Below, piece after piece: positions 34,201-44,218 of a DNA stretch of 64,000 nucleotides. The notes beneath the pieces were generated by a model, which had not been told where the DNA came from, did no database searches, and was given only the letters and a program-made list of their open reading frames with translations. The position numbers were made by a program, and so were the translations under genes. This stretch comes from CAYVWB01 sp964455395 (GTDB lineage Bacteria; Desulfobacterota; Desulfovibrionia; Desulfovibrionales; Desulfovibrionaceae), in assembly GCA_964455395.1 (NCBI GenBank), contig CAYVWB010000018.1, positions 1-64,000 on the forward strand. The letters are read 5' to 3'. Numbering within the stretch: the stretch's first letter is position 1; each line of letters begins with the position of its first letter.

Positions 34201-34557
34201 TCAGCGCAAGTCGCGGACCAGGACTTCCAGTTCGGTGGGGTCGCCGTCCTTGTGGTCGTCAGCATAAAGCAGATTCGTCATGTAGAAGGAGCTTTCGAGC
34301 TCCAGGGCCTGGGCGGCGCGGCGGGCCATGCTCGCCGTGGCTTGGCGGGCGCGGCGGGCCTTGTCGGGGAAGTCTGGCTCCAGGGCCGCGGCGGCTGGCT
34401 CCACGCGTTCGGGCAGGTCTTCCAGCAGCAGACATTTTTCGCGCATGCGCGCCACGTAGCCCGCGGAATCGCCGCCATCCAGCGCCATGCGGGCGTCGGC
34501 TTCAAGCGCGCGGATCTCGGCGGCGGCGGCGTCCAGGACGGCGGCGAGTGCGTTCAT
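34201..34557 (-). CDS. Hypothetical helical protein
   Basis: 118-residue protein that I do not recognise. It is almost wholly alpha-helical by composition: Ala/Glu/Arg-rich with heptad-like spacing (LDAAAAEIRALEADARMAL; ARRARQATASMARRAAQALE), a short Pro break (LEPDFPDK) and an acidic end (DDHKDGDPTELEVLVRDL). A coiled-coil dimer is plausible. The ATG at 34557 is preceded by GGAG at the right distance. It lies upstream of nothing obvious on its strand and shares the strand with HU. Confidence 0.6.
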   Translation of the reverse strand: MNALAAVLDAAAAEIRALEADARMALDGGDSAGYVARMREKCLLLEDLPERVEPAAAALEPDFPDKARRARQATASMARRAAQALELESSFYMTNLLYADDHKDGDPTELEVLVRDLR

Positions 34558-34742
34558 GGAAACTCCGTGGCGACAGGGCGTGGCCCCGACGCAGGGACAA
34601 AGTGGCGGACACGGTGACGGTTACGGGCGCGCTCCTTCCGGTCTCCCCCGGCGAGACGACCGTGAAGCCACGGTGAAACGACGGAGAGACGAAACGGCGA
34701 GCGAAGCCCCTGTCGCATCCAGCAGGGCCGCTGCCGGCAGAG

Positions 34743-35033
34743 TTACTGCTGGTTGACGGCTTCCTTGAGATTCTTGGCGGGAGCGAACTTGATGACCTTG
34801 CGCGCCGGAATGCGGATTTCCTCGCCGGTCTTGGGGTTGCGTCCCGTGCGCGCCGCGCGCTTGCCCAGGGAGAAGGCGCCCACGTTGGGCAGCCGGACGC
34901 CTTCGTCGGCCACGATGCCGTCGGCCAAGAGCTTGCAAAAGACGTCGAACGCCTTGTCCGCGCTCGCTTTGGTGGTGAACACCTCGGGCAGAGATTCGCG
35001 CAATGCCTCCACAAATTGCGTTTTCGTCATCAT
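34743..35033 (-). CDS. HU-family DNA-binding protein
   Basis: HU/IHF-family histone-like protein, 96 residues, slightly longer than typical HU (90). It binds and bends DNA as a dimer in the nucleoid. The family pattern is clear: MTKTQFVEALRESLP, VFCKLLADGIV, VRLPNVGAFSLGKRAARTGR, NPKTGEEIRIPARKVIKF (the DNA-binding arm with its Pro) and APAKNLKEAV. The paired ATGs at 35033 and 35030 are both possible; AAGGAG is best spaced for the first. A promoter with perfect TTGACA lies at 35102-35131, divergent from the MerR-like gene. Confidence 0.94.
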   Translation of the reverse strand: MMTKTQFVEALRESLPEVFTTKASADKAFDVFCKLLADGIVADEGVRLPNVGAFSLGKRAARTGRNPKTGEEIRIPARKVIKFAPAKNLKEAVNQQ

Positions 35034-35101
35034 GAAGCAGTCTCCTTCTGGATTGATACGACATGGTGGTTGGACGCAGCCCCCCAAGGCGGCGCAGCAA
35101 T

Positions 35102-35131
35102 GCTATCGCAATGAATCACGGCGGTTGTCAA
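35102..35131 (-). promoter_or_regulatory. Promoter of the HU gene
   Basis: On the minus strand a perfect -35 TTGACA (35126-35131) is followed after 17-19 bases by a weak -10 region (GATAGCAT). It lies about 70 bp from the start codon. Confidence 0.45.
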
Positions 35132-35217
35132 CGCCAAACCCATACGCATGGGCATGCGCAGACATGCGAAGGCCCTTTCGTCAACAACCCGCAGCAAGCC
35201 GGCGGCGTATTACGGTC

Positions 35218-35246
35218 TTGCATAAAACCGTGATTGCGGTTAGACA
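35218..35246 (+). promoter_or_regulatory. Promoter of the MerR-like gene
   Basis: TTGCAT (35218-35223) and TAGACA (35241-35246) are separated by exactly 17 bases. The -10 hexamer recurs at 35260-35265 inside the palindrome that follows. Confidence 0.5.
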
Positions 35247-35258
35247 CTTAAAAAAGGT

Positions 35259-35273
35259 CTAGACAATTTCTAG
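35259..35273. promoter_or_regulatory. Palindrome, possible operator
   Basis: CTAGACAATTTCTAG is a perfect 5-bp inverted repeat (CTAGA/TCTAG) around a 5-base centre, placed between the promoter and the start codon. A related half-site (TTAGACA) lies at 35240-35246. Binding here by the downstream protein would be autoregulation; that is inference. Confidence 0.45.
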
Positions 35274-35292
35274 CTTCAGTCAGGAGTACGCC

Positions 35293-35910
35293 ATGGCCAT
35301 TGCCGCCTCCCAACCCGCCAGCGCGCCCCCTTCGTCCGGCTTGCTCACCATTGCGGACATCGCCAAGCGCTACGAACTGCCCGAGTCCACGGCGCGCTAC
35401 TACTGCAAACGATTCCTCGATTTCCTGCCCCATGAGGGGCACGGCAAGCGGCGGCGCTACAGACCCGAAGCCATTGACGTTTTCGACATCATCCTGCCCG
35501 AGATGCGCAAACGCAAGGACGCTCGCGCCGTGGAAGCCGTGCTGGAAGACGCCATGCCCCGTCTGCCGGAACCCCGCATTGCCGAGAGCGCGCGCAAGAC
35601 GCCCCCTTCCGCCGACACCCACCGCTACGATGCGCCCCCGGACGTGACCACTGCCTTGGAGCACCAGAGTGAAGCACTGCACGGCATCGCCTCCGCCTTG
35701 ACGCGGCTCGCCGCCACCCAAAGCGACGTGAAGACGCTCAAGGAGATGATGGCCCGGCAGCAATCGCTCATCGACAGCCTGCGCCAGGAAATCAGCCACC
35801 TGAAAGCGCTGCAAGGACAAGCCGAACAGACGCACCAAGCCGATCTGGAGCAGTTGCGCCGCACCCTCAGCCATCTGGCGGGGGAACTGGCCAAAAGCCG
35901 TGGGGAATAG
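35293..35910 (+). CDS. MerR-type HTH protein with C-terminal coiled coil
   Basis: 205 residues. The N-terminal part (about 16-75) is a MerR-like winged helix-turn-helix: LLTIADIAKRYELPESTARY, then FLDFLPHEGHGKRRRYRPEA. A Pro-rich linker (about 95-118) follows, then a C-terminal coiled coil (about 120-205) with long runs of heptads (LKEMMARQQSLIDSLRQEIS). There is no effector-binding domain and no Cys for metal sensing. The layout recalls RacA-type proteins, which anchor DNA, as much as classical MerR activators. It is transcribed divergently from HU and has an adjacent palindrome. The ATG at 35293 has CAGGAG upstream. A nucleoid or chromosome-organising role is a hypothesis; plain transcription control is the simpler alternative. 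Confidence 0.8.
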   Translation: MAIAASQPASAPPSSGLLTIADIAKRYELPESTARYYCKRFLDFLPHEGHGKRRRYRPEAIDVFDIILPEMRKRKDARAVEAVLEDAMPRLPEPRIAESARKTPPSADTHRYDAPPDVTTALEHQSEALHGIASALTRLAATQSDVKTLKEMMARQQSLIDSLRQEISHLKALQGQAEQTHQADLEQLRRTLSHLAGELAKSRGE

Positions 35911-36403
35911 GACGCGTTCTCAACGATGCGGCCGTGCGCATGGGTCGCATGGCGCACGGCGCAAGCCTGCCTGACGACGCCACCGGCCGTTTCTCCCGTG
36001 GGCGAGGCGCCCCTCCCTCCGCGACGCGACGCTGTCGACCATGATGCGCGCCGCCTGCCGGGGCTGACTGCAGGGCGCGACGCTGCGCCCCGGGGACTCG
36101 ACGCCGCGCGCCAAGAGTGCTATCGAGCCTGTGCAAAAGGAAGGGCTTCGACGGTTTTTTCTTTTGCGCCCGTCCGGTGCGCCCACTGACTCGGTCAAGG
36201 CCATTTCCCCCCGGACGGGTTTTTTCCGCTGGCGCGCCGAGCGTCTCGTTCGCCACACAGGCCGCATGCCGCTTTGTCCGGCGAACGCGGGGCGCCCTGC
36301 TGCTGCAAAGCCCCGGCGGAGTCAACGACGGCGAATGTCGCGCCTCGCCGACCCGAACCGTCTCCGGCGTTCATGGCTCATGGACGCCGTCCGAGGGAGC
36401 GTC
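35911..36403. other. Gene-free interval with structured element
   Basis: 493 bp between the MerR-like gene and the next small gene. It contains the hairpin element at 36133-36225. The open frames present have no ribosome-binding site or protein-like composition. Confidence 0.4.
36133..36225 (+). terminator. Terminator-like structured element
   Basis: Two stems follow each other: GCAAAAG (36133-36139) with CTTTTGC (36161-36167), then CCCGTCCGG (36169-36177) with CCGGACGGG (36211-36219), directly followed by six T (36220-36225). The second loop is 33 bases, large for a simple terminator. It could be a terminator with an extended loop or the 3' end of a small RNA. Confidence 0.4.
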
Positions 36404-36607
36404 ATGGACAAGGAAAAGGAACAGAGCCTGAAAGTCGCCAAGGAAATCGTGGTGAAATTCATCGAGGTCGGACGCATCTCCCCGACGAATTTCCAGGAAT
36501 TCTTTCCGCTGATCTACAATCAGGTGCGCGCCACCTTGCGGGAGGACCCGGAAGCGCCCCTGCGCGTCGGCCCCCTGGACCTCTCCCAAGAGGAGCGGGA
36601 CACGTGA
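36404..36607 (+). CDS. Small conserved-looking hypothetical protein
   Basis: 67-residue soluble protein that I do not recognise. It is charged and helical in its first half (MDKEKEQSLKVAKEIVVKFI), followed by EVGRISPTNFQEFFPLIYNQ and an acidic end (LSQEERDT). The ATG at 36404 has GGGAG at a good distance, and its stop overlaps the GTG start of the menaquinone methyltransferase gene (GTGA). The overlap suggests the two are co-translated. The balance of residues and this coupling support a real gene; function unknown. Confidence 0.7.
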   Translation: MDKEKEQSLKVAKEIVVKFIEVGRISPTNFQEFFPLIYNQVRATLREDPEAPLRVGPLDLSQEERDT

Positions 36608-37365
36608 GCGCCGAGCGTCGACCGCCCTGCGACGCCTCACCCGACGCTGGCGAGGCCCACGCCGGCCGAGTGCAAGCCATGTTCGGCCGCATTTCGGGGT
36701 GGTATGACGTCCTCAACCGCGCACTGAGCCTGGGGCAAGACGTCTACTGGCGACGCGAACTCTGCGCCCACGCCTCCGCTGGCGCCAACGGCGCAGGCCT
36801 GCTGGTGGACCTGGCGGCCGGCACCATGGACGTGGCTCTGGGCCTGGCGAAACGCTATCCTCACGCGCAGGTCGCTGCAGCGGATTTCGCGGAGCCCATG
36901 CTCCGCCATGGCGCGAAGAAACTCGCCACCCAGCCGGACCGGCTGCGCCGACGCGTATGGCCTCTGCTGGCGGACGGCCGGCGGCTTCCCCTGCGCGACA
37001 GCGTGGCGGACTGCGCGACCATGGCCTTCGGCATCCGCAACATCACCCCGCGCCATGCCGCCTACGCCGAGGCGTTGCGTCTCCTCAAGCCGGGGGGACG
37101 CTTCGTGATTCTGGAATTCGGATCTGCGGAACGCCCCATCATGAAGGGGCTCTACAACCTCTATCTGAACCGGCTGCTGCCGACGGCGGGGCGACTCGTC
37201 TCCGGCGACCGGGACGCTTATCGGTACCTGGCGGACACCATCCGCGCCTTCCCCCCGCCGCGGGCCCTGGCGCAGGAACTCCTGGATGCGGGGTTCGACA
37301 GCGTCTTCCACAGACCGCTGACCTTCGGAGTGGTGAACATCCATGTCGCCGTCAAGGCGGGGTGA
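36604..37365 (+). CDS. ubiE: Demethylmenaquinone methyltransferase
   Basis: UbiE/MenG family SAM-dependent methyltransferase, 253 residues. It performs the last step of menaquinone synthesis, C-methylation of demethylmenaquinone. Motifs are AMFGRISGWYDVLNRALSLG near residue 26, the SAM loop LVDLAAGTMDVALGLA (GTMD where GTGD is usual), FAEPML, CATMAFGIRNI and LKPGGRFVILEFG. The first 25 residues before AMFGRI are an unusual charged extension. The GTG at 36604 overlaps the stop of the preceding small gene; a later start nearer residue 26 cannot be excluded. mqnB and a polyprenyl diphosphate synthase in the same region support a menaquinone role rather than ubiquinone. Confidence 0.92.
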   Translation: MSAERRPPCDASPDAGEAHAGRVQAMFGRISGWYDVLNRALSLGQDVYWRRELCAHASAGANGAGLLVDLAAGTMDVALGLAKRYPHAQVAAADFAEPMLRHGAKKLATQPDRLRRRVWPLLADGRRLPLRDSVADCATMAFGIRNITPRHAAYAEALRLLKPGGRFVILEFGSAERPIMKGLYNLYLNRLLPTAGRLVSGDRDAYRYLADTIRAFPPPRALAQELLDAGFDSVFHRPLTFGVVNIHVAVKAG

Positions 37366-37495
37366 GACGAAACGCTTGACGCCGCGCCGCGATCCTGTTC
37401 GCCCGGACTCGGACGCGCAGCCCATCGTGCATTGACCACCGCATACCTTTGCGCGTACAAGCCCCTGTTCATGACGCACGTGACGGTCGCGCCGC

Positions 37496-37696
37496 TCACA
37501 TCGCGCGGATGAGCGCCATGAGCCCCAACCCCAAGCCCATGGCGAGCAAGCCCGTCAAGCGCAACGTCCCCGGCCGCTGCGACGCCATGAGCGCCAGGAA
37601 TTTCGGCATGCGCTCCGCAAACAGAAAATATGGCGCGCCTTCCAACACCAGCGCGAGGCCAAGAGCCACGCCAAGGGTTTCCCAATCGATGAACAT
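37496..37696 (-). CDS. DUF2065 (YjeT-like) small membrane protein
   Basis: 66-residue membrane protein of the DUF2065 family, function unknown. It shows the family's opening helix (about 7-25, LGVALGLALVLEGAPYFLF), the polar link AERMPKFLALMASQRPGTLR and a second helix (about 48-64, LTGLLAMGLGLGLMALI). In other proteobacteria yjeT lies near hflC and purA; here it is alone, antisense between ubiE and a sugar dehydrogenase gene. The ATG at 37696 has GGGA upstream. Confidence 0.85.
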   Translation of the reverse strand: MFIDWETLGVALGLALVLEGAPYFLFAERMPKFLALMASQRPGTLRLTGLLAMGLGLGLMALIRAM

Positions 37697-37783
37697 TCCC
37701 GTGCTGTACGCGGTGGCGGCCGTTTCTGTAAAGACGCATTCCGCCTCCGCATGCGCACCGACAACTGCAAGGAGCCAAGAGCC

Positions 37784-39097
<1,314 letters not shown>

Positions 39098-39100
39098 CGC

Positions 39101-39892
39101 ATGCCCCGGGCGCTGCTGCTGGCCACAGCCGCCCCGGCGGAGCTCAAGGCCGTCGCGCGGGGGCTGGGCGTGGTCATCCCGCCGGAGGAACTCGCCGGGG
39201 CCGCGCCTTTGCGAAGCTGGCTCCTCGAAGTCGGCGGCGTTCCGCTGCAGCTCGCTCTCTGCGGCGTGGGCCCGGTGAACGCAGCCCTTGCCGCCGGCGC
39301 CCTCATCCCACGACCGGGGACTGCCCTCCCCACGCCTTCCGGCGTGGTTCTCGTGGGCGTGGGCGGCGCTTTCGACCTGACAGCCACGCCCCTGGGCGGC
39401 GTCGTTTGCGCGCGGGAAACGGCTTTCCCGGAGTACGGCTTGCGCTGGGACCCCACCACCCGCCTTCGCCACCGTGCGGATGACGACGGCGTGGACCCCC
39501 ATGGCCTGCCTTTCCACCACGGCGACGTGGATGCGGACGGCCAGACCACCGTCGTGTGGGATCGCCTGCCCATCGCCGCCTCGGCGTGGAACGAACTCGC
39601 TGCGCTGGGCGTGCGGCCCCCGTCCGGTCGGGAAGCCGTCTTTATCACCGTGGCGGGGTGCAGCGCCACGCCCCGGCGAGCCGCCAGCCTGCGGACGCGG
39701 TACGCCGGCGACGCCCCCCTGGTGGAGGACATGGAGACCTTTCCCTTCGCCCTGGCCGCCGCGCGCGCCGGCGTCCCGTTCGGGGCGGTGCGCTGCGTCT
39801 CCAACCTGGTGGGCTCGCGGCCGCCTGCGCAATGGGATCTGGAAGGCGCCCTGGCCGCGGTGCAGGAGACCGTCGCCGCCATGCTTGCATAA
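39101..39892 (+). CDS. mqnB: Futalosine hydrolase
   Basis: MqnB, 263 residues. It removes hypoxanthine from futalosine to give dehypoxanthine futalosine in the alternative menaquinone pathway. It belongs to the nucleoside phosphorylase fold: ALLLATAAPAELKAVARGL at the start, LALCGVGPVNAALAAGAL, VVLVGVGGAF, VEDMETFPFALAAARAGVPF (catalytic Glu region) and VRCVSNLVGSRPPAQWDL. It starts 3 bp after the sugar dehydrogenase stop and is followed by a polyprenyl diphosphate synthase gene, which supplies the quinone side chain. mqnA, C, D and E are not in the window. Confidence 0.9.
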   Translation: MPRALLLATAAPAELKAVARGLGVVIPPEELAGAAPLRSWLLEVGGVPLQLALCGVGPVNAALAAGALIPRPGTALPTPSGVVLVGVGGAFDLTATPLGGVVCARETAFPEYGLRWDPTTRLRHRADDDGVDPHGLPFHHGDVDADGQTTVVWDRLPIAASAWNELAALGVRPPSGREAVFITVAGCSATPRRAASLRTRYAGDAPLVEDMETFPFALAAARAGVPFGAVRCVSNLVGSRPPAQWDLEGALAAVQETVAAMLA

Positions 39893-39922
39893 CCGGTGGA
39901 AAAGCGGCTATCAGGACTCGTC

Positions 39923-40918
39923 ATGCACGCGCTACTCGCTTACATGGAAGCGGAGCTTCCCGCCGTCAACGCCCATCTGGAACAGTGTGTGGCGCGTCTT
40001 CATCACACGGTGCAGCCGCAAGCCCGCTACGTGCTGGAAGCCGGCGGCAAGCGGCTGCGGCCCATGCTCACCTTGCTCAGCCACCGCGCGCTGGGCGGCG
40101 GGCAAACGCCTTCGCCCTACGCCATGGCCTCCGCGCTGGAACTCCTGCACTCCGCCACCCTGCTGCACGACGACATTCTGGACGGCGCGGACCTGCGCCG
40201 CGGCCGGCCGGCGGCGCACCACGCCTTCGGCGCGCCTGTGGCCATCCTCGCCGGGGACGCGCTCTTGGCGCTGGGCAACCTCCTCGTGGCGGAGTACGGG
40301 GACGCGCGGCTCACCCAGTGCGTCAGCGAAGCCATCATGGCCACCGCCACTGGCGAGATTCGGGAAATCGCTCACGTGGGGGACATGGCCCTCGAAAGCG
40401 ACGTCTACCTGGAGATCATCACCGGCAAGACGGCCTATCTCATCGAGGCCGCCACCCGAGGCGGCGCGTTGCTTGCCGGCGCGGACGACGCGACCACCGC
40501 CGCCGCCGCCGACTTCGGACGCAAACTCGGCGTGGCGTTTCAACTGGTGGACGACGCCCTGGACTATGGCGTGAGCGAAGCGCAAGCTGGCAAGACCGTG
40601 GCGGCGGACCTGCGCGAAGGCAAAGTCACCCTGCCGCTCATATTCTATCGGGAAGCCGCCTCCGATGCGGACCGCGCAGCGCTTTTCGCCATGGGCGAGT
40701 CGTTGCGCAACGCCAGTGGAGAGCTTGCCCCCGAGACCGCCGAAGCCGTGCAGCGGGTGGTGGCTTCCATCCGTGCGTCGGACGCCGTGGCGCGCACACG
40801 AGCCGTGGCCGCAGAACACGCCCACGCAGCCCGCGCGAGCCTGGCCGCCTTGCCCCCCGGCACGGAGCGCGACCTCCTCGGGTTGGCTCTGGACTATGTG
40901 GTGAACCGCACCAAATAG
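39923..40918 (+). CDS. Polyprenyl diphosphate synthase
   Basis: Long-chain trans-prenyl diphosphate synthase, 331 residues, the likely source of the menaquinone side chain. Both Asp-rich motifs are present: LHDDILDGADLRRGRP (DDxxD type) and LVDDALDYG. GGKRLRPML and the GKTVAADLREGKVTLPLIFY segment are also typical. I prefer the ATG at 39923, where AGGA is well spaced and the protein begins MHALLAYMEAELPAVNAHLE; a GTG at 39896 would add nine residues. It lies 30 bp after mqnB. Chain length cannot be read from sequence with confidence. Confidence 0.92.
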   Translation: MHALLAYMEAELPAVNAHLEQCVARLHHTVQPQARYVLEAGGKRLRPMLTLLSHRALGGGQTPSPYAMASALELLHSATLLHDDILDGADLRRGRPAAHHAFGAPVAILAGDALLALGNLLVAEYGDARLTQCVSEAIMATATGEIREIAHVGDMALESDVYLEIITGKTAYLIEAATRGGALLAGADDATTAAAADFGRKLGVAFQLVDDALDYGVSEAQAGKTVAADLREGKVTLPLIFYREAASDADRAALFAMGESLRNASGELAPETAEAVQRVVASIRASDAVARTRAVAAEHAHAARASLAALPPGTERDLLGLALDYVVNRTK

Positions 40919-40963
40919 GCAACATCGTTCCCCAATCTACAGACTTTTCGGGAGGCGCGCCCC

Positions 40964-43900
40964 ATGCTCCAGCGGATTGAAGTCGCCGTGCGGCCGGAAC
41001 TGGAAGATTCCCTCGGCCGCAAGACAACCCGTCGTATCCGTGAATTTCTTGGCGACGCCGAGCCGGAATCCGCCCCCCTCGCCGCGCTCCAATGCCGGGT
41101 GGCCACCGTCTTCACCGTGGAGGGCCTGGACGCGGCGCAGACGCAGACGCTCCTCGACGACGCCGCCTTCCACGATCCCGTGCTCCATGAAGTACGCCTC
41201 ACGCCGGACGCCGACGCCTACGACTGGCGGCTTGAAGTGGGCTTCCGTCCCGGTGTGACAGACAACGAAGGCCGCACCGCCTTGGCCACCCTCGCGCTGA
41301 GCCTGGGGCTTGGCGACGCCCGGACCGCTGCTGCGCAGGGCGTGGCCGTCTACGTCTCCAAACAGTACAGACTGCGCGGGGACCTCACCCGGGAGCAGGT
41401 GGAGCGCGTCGCCGGCGGTCTGCTGGCCAACGACCTCATCCAGCGCACGCGCATCAAGTCCGCGGAGGCGTGGCGCGCCGAGCCCGGTTTCGAGGCGCAA
41501 GCCGCCCGCGTGCTCGGCCATGTGGACGACACCGTGGCCACGGCAGACCTCGCCGCCATGGACGACGACGCCCTCGTCGCCTTCAGCAAGGCGCACGTGC
41601 TGGCGCTCTCTCTGGAAGAAATGCGCGCCATCCGCGACCACTACGCGCAACCCGCGGTGCAGGCGGACCGTCGCGCCGCCGGCTTGCCTGCCGAGCCCAC
41701 CGACGCTGAACTGGAATGCCTCGCGCAGACCTGGAGCGAGCACTGCAAGCACAAGATCTTCAACGCCGCCATCGACTACGTGGACACCCACACCGGCCGC
41801 CGCGAACGCGTGGACAGCCTCTTCAAGACCTACATCGCCACCCCCACCCAGCAGATTCGCCAACGCCTGGGCGAACGCGACTTCTGCCTCTCCGTCTTCA
41901 AGGACAACGCCGGCGTCATCGGCTTCAACGAGACCCACGCCCTCTGCATCAAAGTGGAGACGCACAACAGCCCCTCCGCGCTGGACCCGTACGGCGGCGC
42001 TCTCACAGGCATCGTGGGGGTGAACCGCGACCCCATGGGCACGGGCCTGGGCGCCCAGATGGTCTGCAACACCAACGTCTTCTGCTTCGCCTCCCCCTTC
42101 CACGAAGGGGAACTGCCCCCGCGACTGCTGCACCCCAAACGCGTCATGGAAGGGGTGCGCGAAGGCGTGGAGCATGGCGGCAACAAGTCCGGCGTACCCA
42201 CGGTGAACGGCTCCCTGCTCTTCGATGCACGCTATCTGGGCAAACCCCTGGTCTACTGCGGCACGGTGGGCCTCATGCCCCGCGTGGTGGCCGGACGGCT
42301 CAGTCACGAAAAAGCCGCGCTTCCGGGCGACGCCGTGGTCATGGTGGGAGGCCGCATCGGCAAGGACGGCATCCACGGCGCCACCTTCTCTTCCGAAGAA
42401 CTCACGGAGGAATCCCCGGCCACGGCCGTGCAGATCGGCGACCCCATCACCCAGCGCCGCATGTACGACCTGCTCATGCGCGCTCGTGACGCCGGCCTCT
42501 ACAACGCCATCACGGACAACGGCGCCGGCGGCCTCTCCTCCTCCGTGGGCGAGATGGCCGAGGAGCCCGGCGGCGTGCGCATGGACCTGGCCAAGGCTCC
42601 CCTCAAGTACGACGGCCTCATGCCTTGGGAAATCCTGCTCTCCGAAGCGCAGGAACGCATGACCCTGGCCGTGCCTCCAGAGAAGCTGGAAGCCTTCCTC
42701 GCCCTGGCTGCGGAAATGGAGGTGGAAGCGGCCGTGCTCGGCGAGTACACGGACTCCGGCTACCTCGACGTCACGTACGGGGACAAACCCGTGGCGCGCC
42801 TGGCCATGGATTTCCTCCATACCGGAACCCCGCAGATGCGTCTGGAAGCGACGTGGACCGCGCCCCGGGTGGACGACGCCGGCGTGGCGGCCCTCGAAAC
42901 GGCGGGACGCCTGCGCGGCGACGATCATCCCCCCCTGGACACCGCCGAAGGCCGCGGCCGTCTGCTGGAGCGCATGCTCGGCCGGCTCAACATCTGCAGC
43001 AAGGAATACATCGTCCGCCAGTACGACCATGAGGTGAAGGGCGGGAGCGTGGTCAAACCGCTGACCGGCGCTCGCGATGACGGCCCGGCCGACGCCGGCG
43101 CCCTGCGGCCCCTGCTGGACGCGCCGGAGGCCTTGGTCATCGGCCACGGCATATGCCCCCGCTACAGCGACCTGGACGCCTACTGGATGATGGCCAACGC
43201 CGTGGACGAAGCCGTGCGCAACGCCGTGGCCGCCGGCGCGGACATCGACCACATGGCCGGCGTGGACAACTTCTGCTGGTGCGATCCCGTGCAGTCCGAG
43301 AAGACGCCGGACGGCCGCTACAAACTGGCGCAGCTCGTGCGCGCCAACCGCGCTCTGGCGCACTTCTGCCTGGCGTACGGCGTGCCGTGCGTCTCCGGCA
43401 AGGATTCCATGAAAAACGACTACATGGGCGGCGGCGGCAAGATCTCCATCCCTCCCACGGCGCTCTTCACGGTGCTGAGCGTGATTCCGGACGCAACCAA
43501 GGCCCTCACGTCGGACTTCAAACACCCCGGGGACCTCCTCTACATCCTCGGCGCCACCCACCCCGAGCTCGGCGCCAGCGAAGTGGCGGACGAGCTGGGT
43601 CTCACCTTCGCCACAGCGCCCCACGTGAACGCCGTGGCTGCGCGGCGTCGTTACCGCAGCCTCTTCCAGGCGGCGCAGGCAGGGCTTGTGAGCGCGTGCC
43701 ACGATTGCTCCGACGGCGGCCTCGGCGTGACCCTGGCGGAGATGTGCATCGGTGGCCGGCTGGGCGCGCAAGTCTCCCTGGACGCCGTCCCCCGCAGCGC
43801 GACGCGCTGGAACCCCACGGCGCTGCTTTTCGCAGAGTCCGCCAGCCGCCTCGTCGTCACCGTGCGACCGACAGACGCCGCCGCCTTCGAGGCGCGCTTC

Positions 43901-44035
43901 GCCGGCCAGGTCTTCGGCAAGATCGGCGTGGTCACGGACGATGACGTCCTCTCCATCCACGCCGCCGATGACACAGTCTTGTCACGTCCCGTTGATAGGC
44001 TCACGGCTTCCTGGCGCGCTACGCTGGACTGGTAG
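40964..44035 (+). CDS. purL: Phosphoribosylformylglycinamidine synthase
   Basis: PurL, 1023 residues. It performs the ATP-dependent amidation of FGAR to FGAM in purine synthesis. An N-terminal PurS-like segment (about 1-170) is fused to the two synthetase halves. Motifs include TWSEHCKHKIFNAAIDY, KVETHNSPSALDPYGGA, GGRIGKDGIHGATFSSEEL, ITDNGAGGLSSSVGEMAEE, VSGKDSMKND and HDCSDGGLGVTLAEM. No glutaminase domain follows, so ammonia must come from a separate PurQ. Length lies between small PurL (about 730) and the large fused enzyme (about 1300). The ATG at 40964 has GGGAGG. The gene stands alone; no other pur genes are nearby. Confidence 0.95.
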   Translation: MLQRIEVAVRPELEDSLGRKTTRRIREFLGDAEPESAPLAALQCRVATVFTVEGLDAAQTQTLLDDAAFHDPVLHEVRLTPDADAYDWRLEVGFRPGVTDNEGRTALATLALSLGLGDARTAAAQGVAVYVSKQYRLRGDLTREQVERVAGGLLANDLIQRTRIKSAEAWRAEPGFEAQAARVLGHVDDTVATADLAAMDDDALVAFSKAHVLALSLEEMRAIRDHYAQPAVQADRRAAGLPAEPTDAELECLAQTWSEHCKHKIFNAAIDYVDTHTGRRERVDSLFKTYIATPTQQIRQRLGERDFCLSVFKDNAGVIGFNETHALCIKVETHNSPSALDPYGGALTGIVGVNRDPMGTGLGAQMVCNTNVFCFASPFHEGELPPRLLHPKRVMEGVREGVEHGGNKSGVPTVNGSLLFDARYLGKPLVYCGTVGLMPRVVAGRLSHEKAALPGDAVVMVGGRIGKDGIHGATFSSEELTEESPATAVQIGDPITQRRMYDLLMRARDAGLYNAITDNGAGGLSSSVGEMAEEPGGVRMDLAKAPLKYDGLMPWEILLSEAQERMTLAVPPEKLEAFLALAAEMEVEAAVLGEYTDSGYLDVTYGDKPVARLAMDFLHTGTPQMRLEATWTAPRVDDAGVAALETAGRLRGDDHPPLDTAEGRGRLLERMLGRLNICSKEYIVRQYDHEVKGGSVVKPLTGARDDGPADAGALRPLLDAPEALVIGHGICPRYSDLDAYWMMANAVDEAVRNAVAAGADIDHMAGVDNFCWCDPVQSEKTPDGRYKLAQLVRANRALAHFCLAYGVPCVSGKDSMKNDYMGGGGKISIPPTALFTVLSVIPDATKALTSDFKHPGDLLYILGATHPELGASEVADELGLTFATAPHVNAVAARRRYRSLFQAAQAGLVSACHDCSDGGLGVTLAEMCIGGRLGAQVSLDAVPRSATRWNPTALLFAESASRLVVTVRPTDAAAFEARFAGQVFGKIGVVTDDDVLSIHAADDTVLSRPVDRLTASWRATLDW

Positions 44036-44218
44036 CCGACGCCGCAGAACGCGCGAATACGCCCGGCTCGGCGACGCGCGTGAGAGCCGTAACCACACAG
44101 GACGCCAGGCTGCAGCTGCTGCCGGCGCATTCTACAGACAAGACCGTCTCCCTTGGACATTGCAAGGGCGCGACCGTGCGCCCCTGTCCCATGCCGGAGA
44201 CGCGGTGGGGTCCGGACA

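Noticed and set aside
40937..43960. A 1007-codon open frame antisense to purL
   Set aside because: Its sequence is a Gly/His/Val/Asp-rich shadow of the GC-rich purL codons, with no family match, while purL itself has all family motifs.
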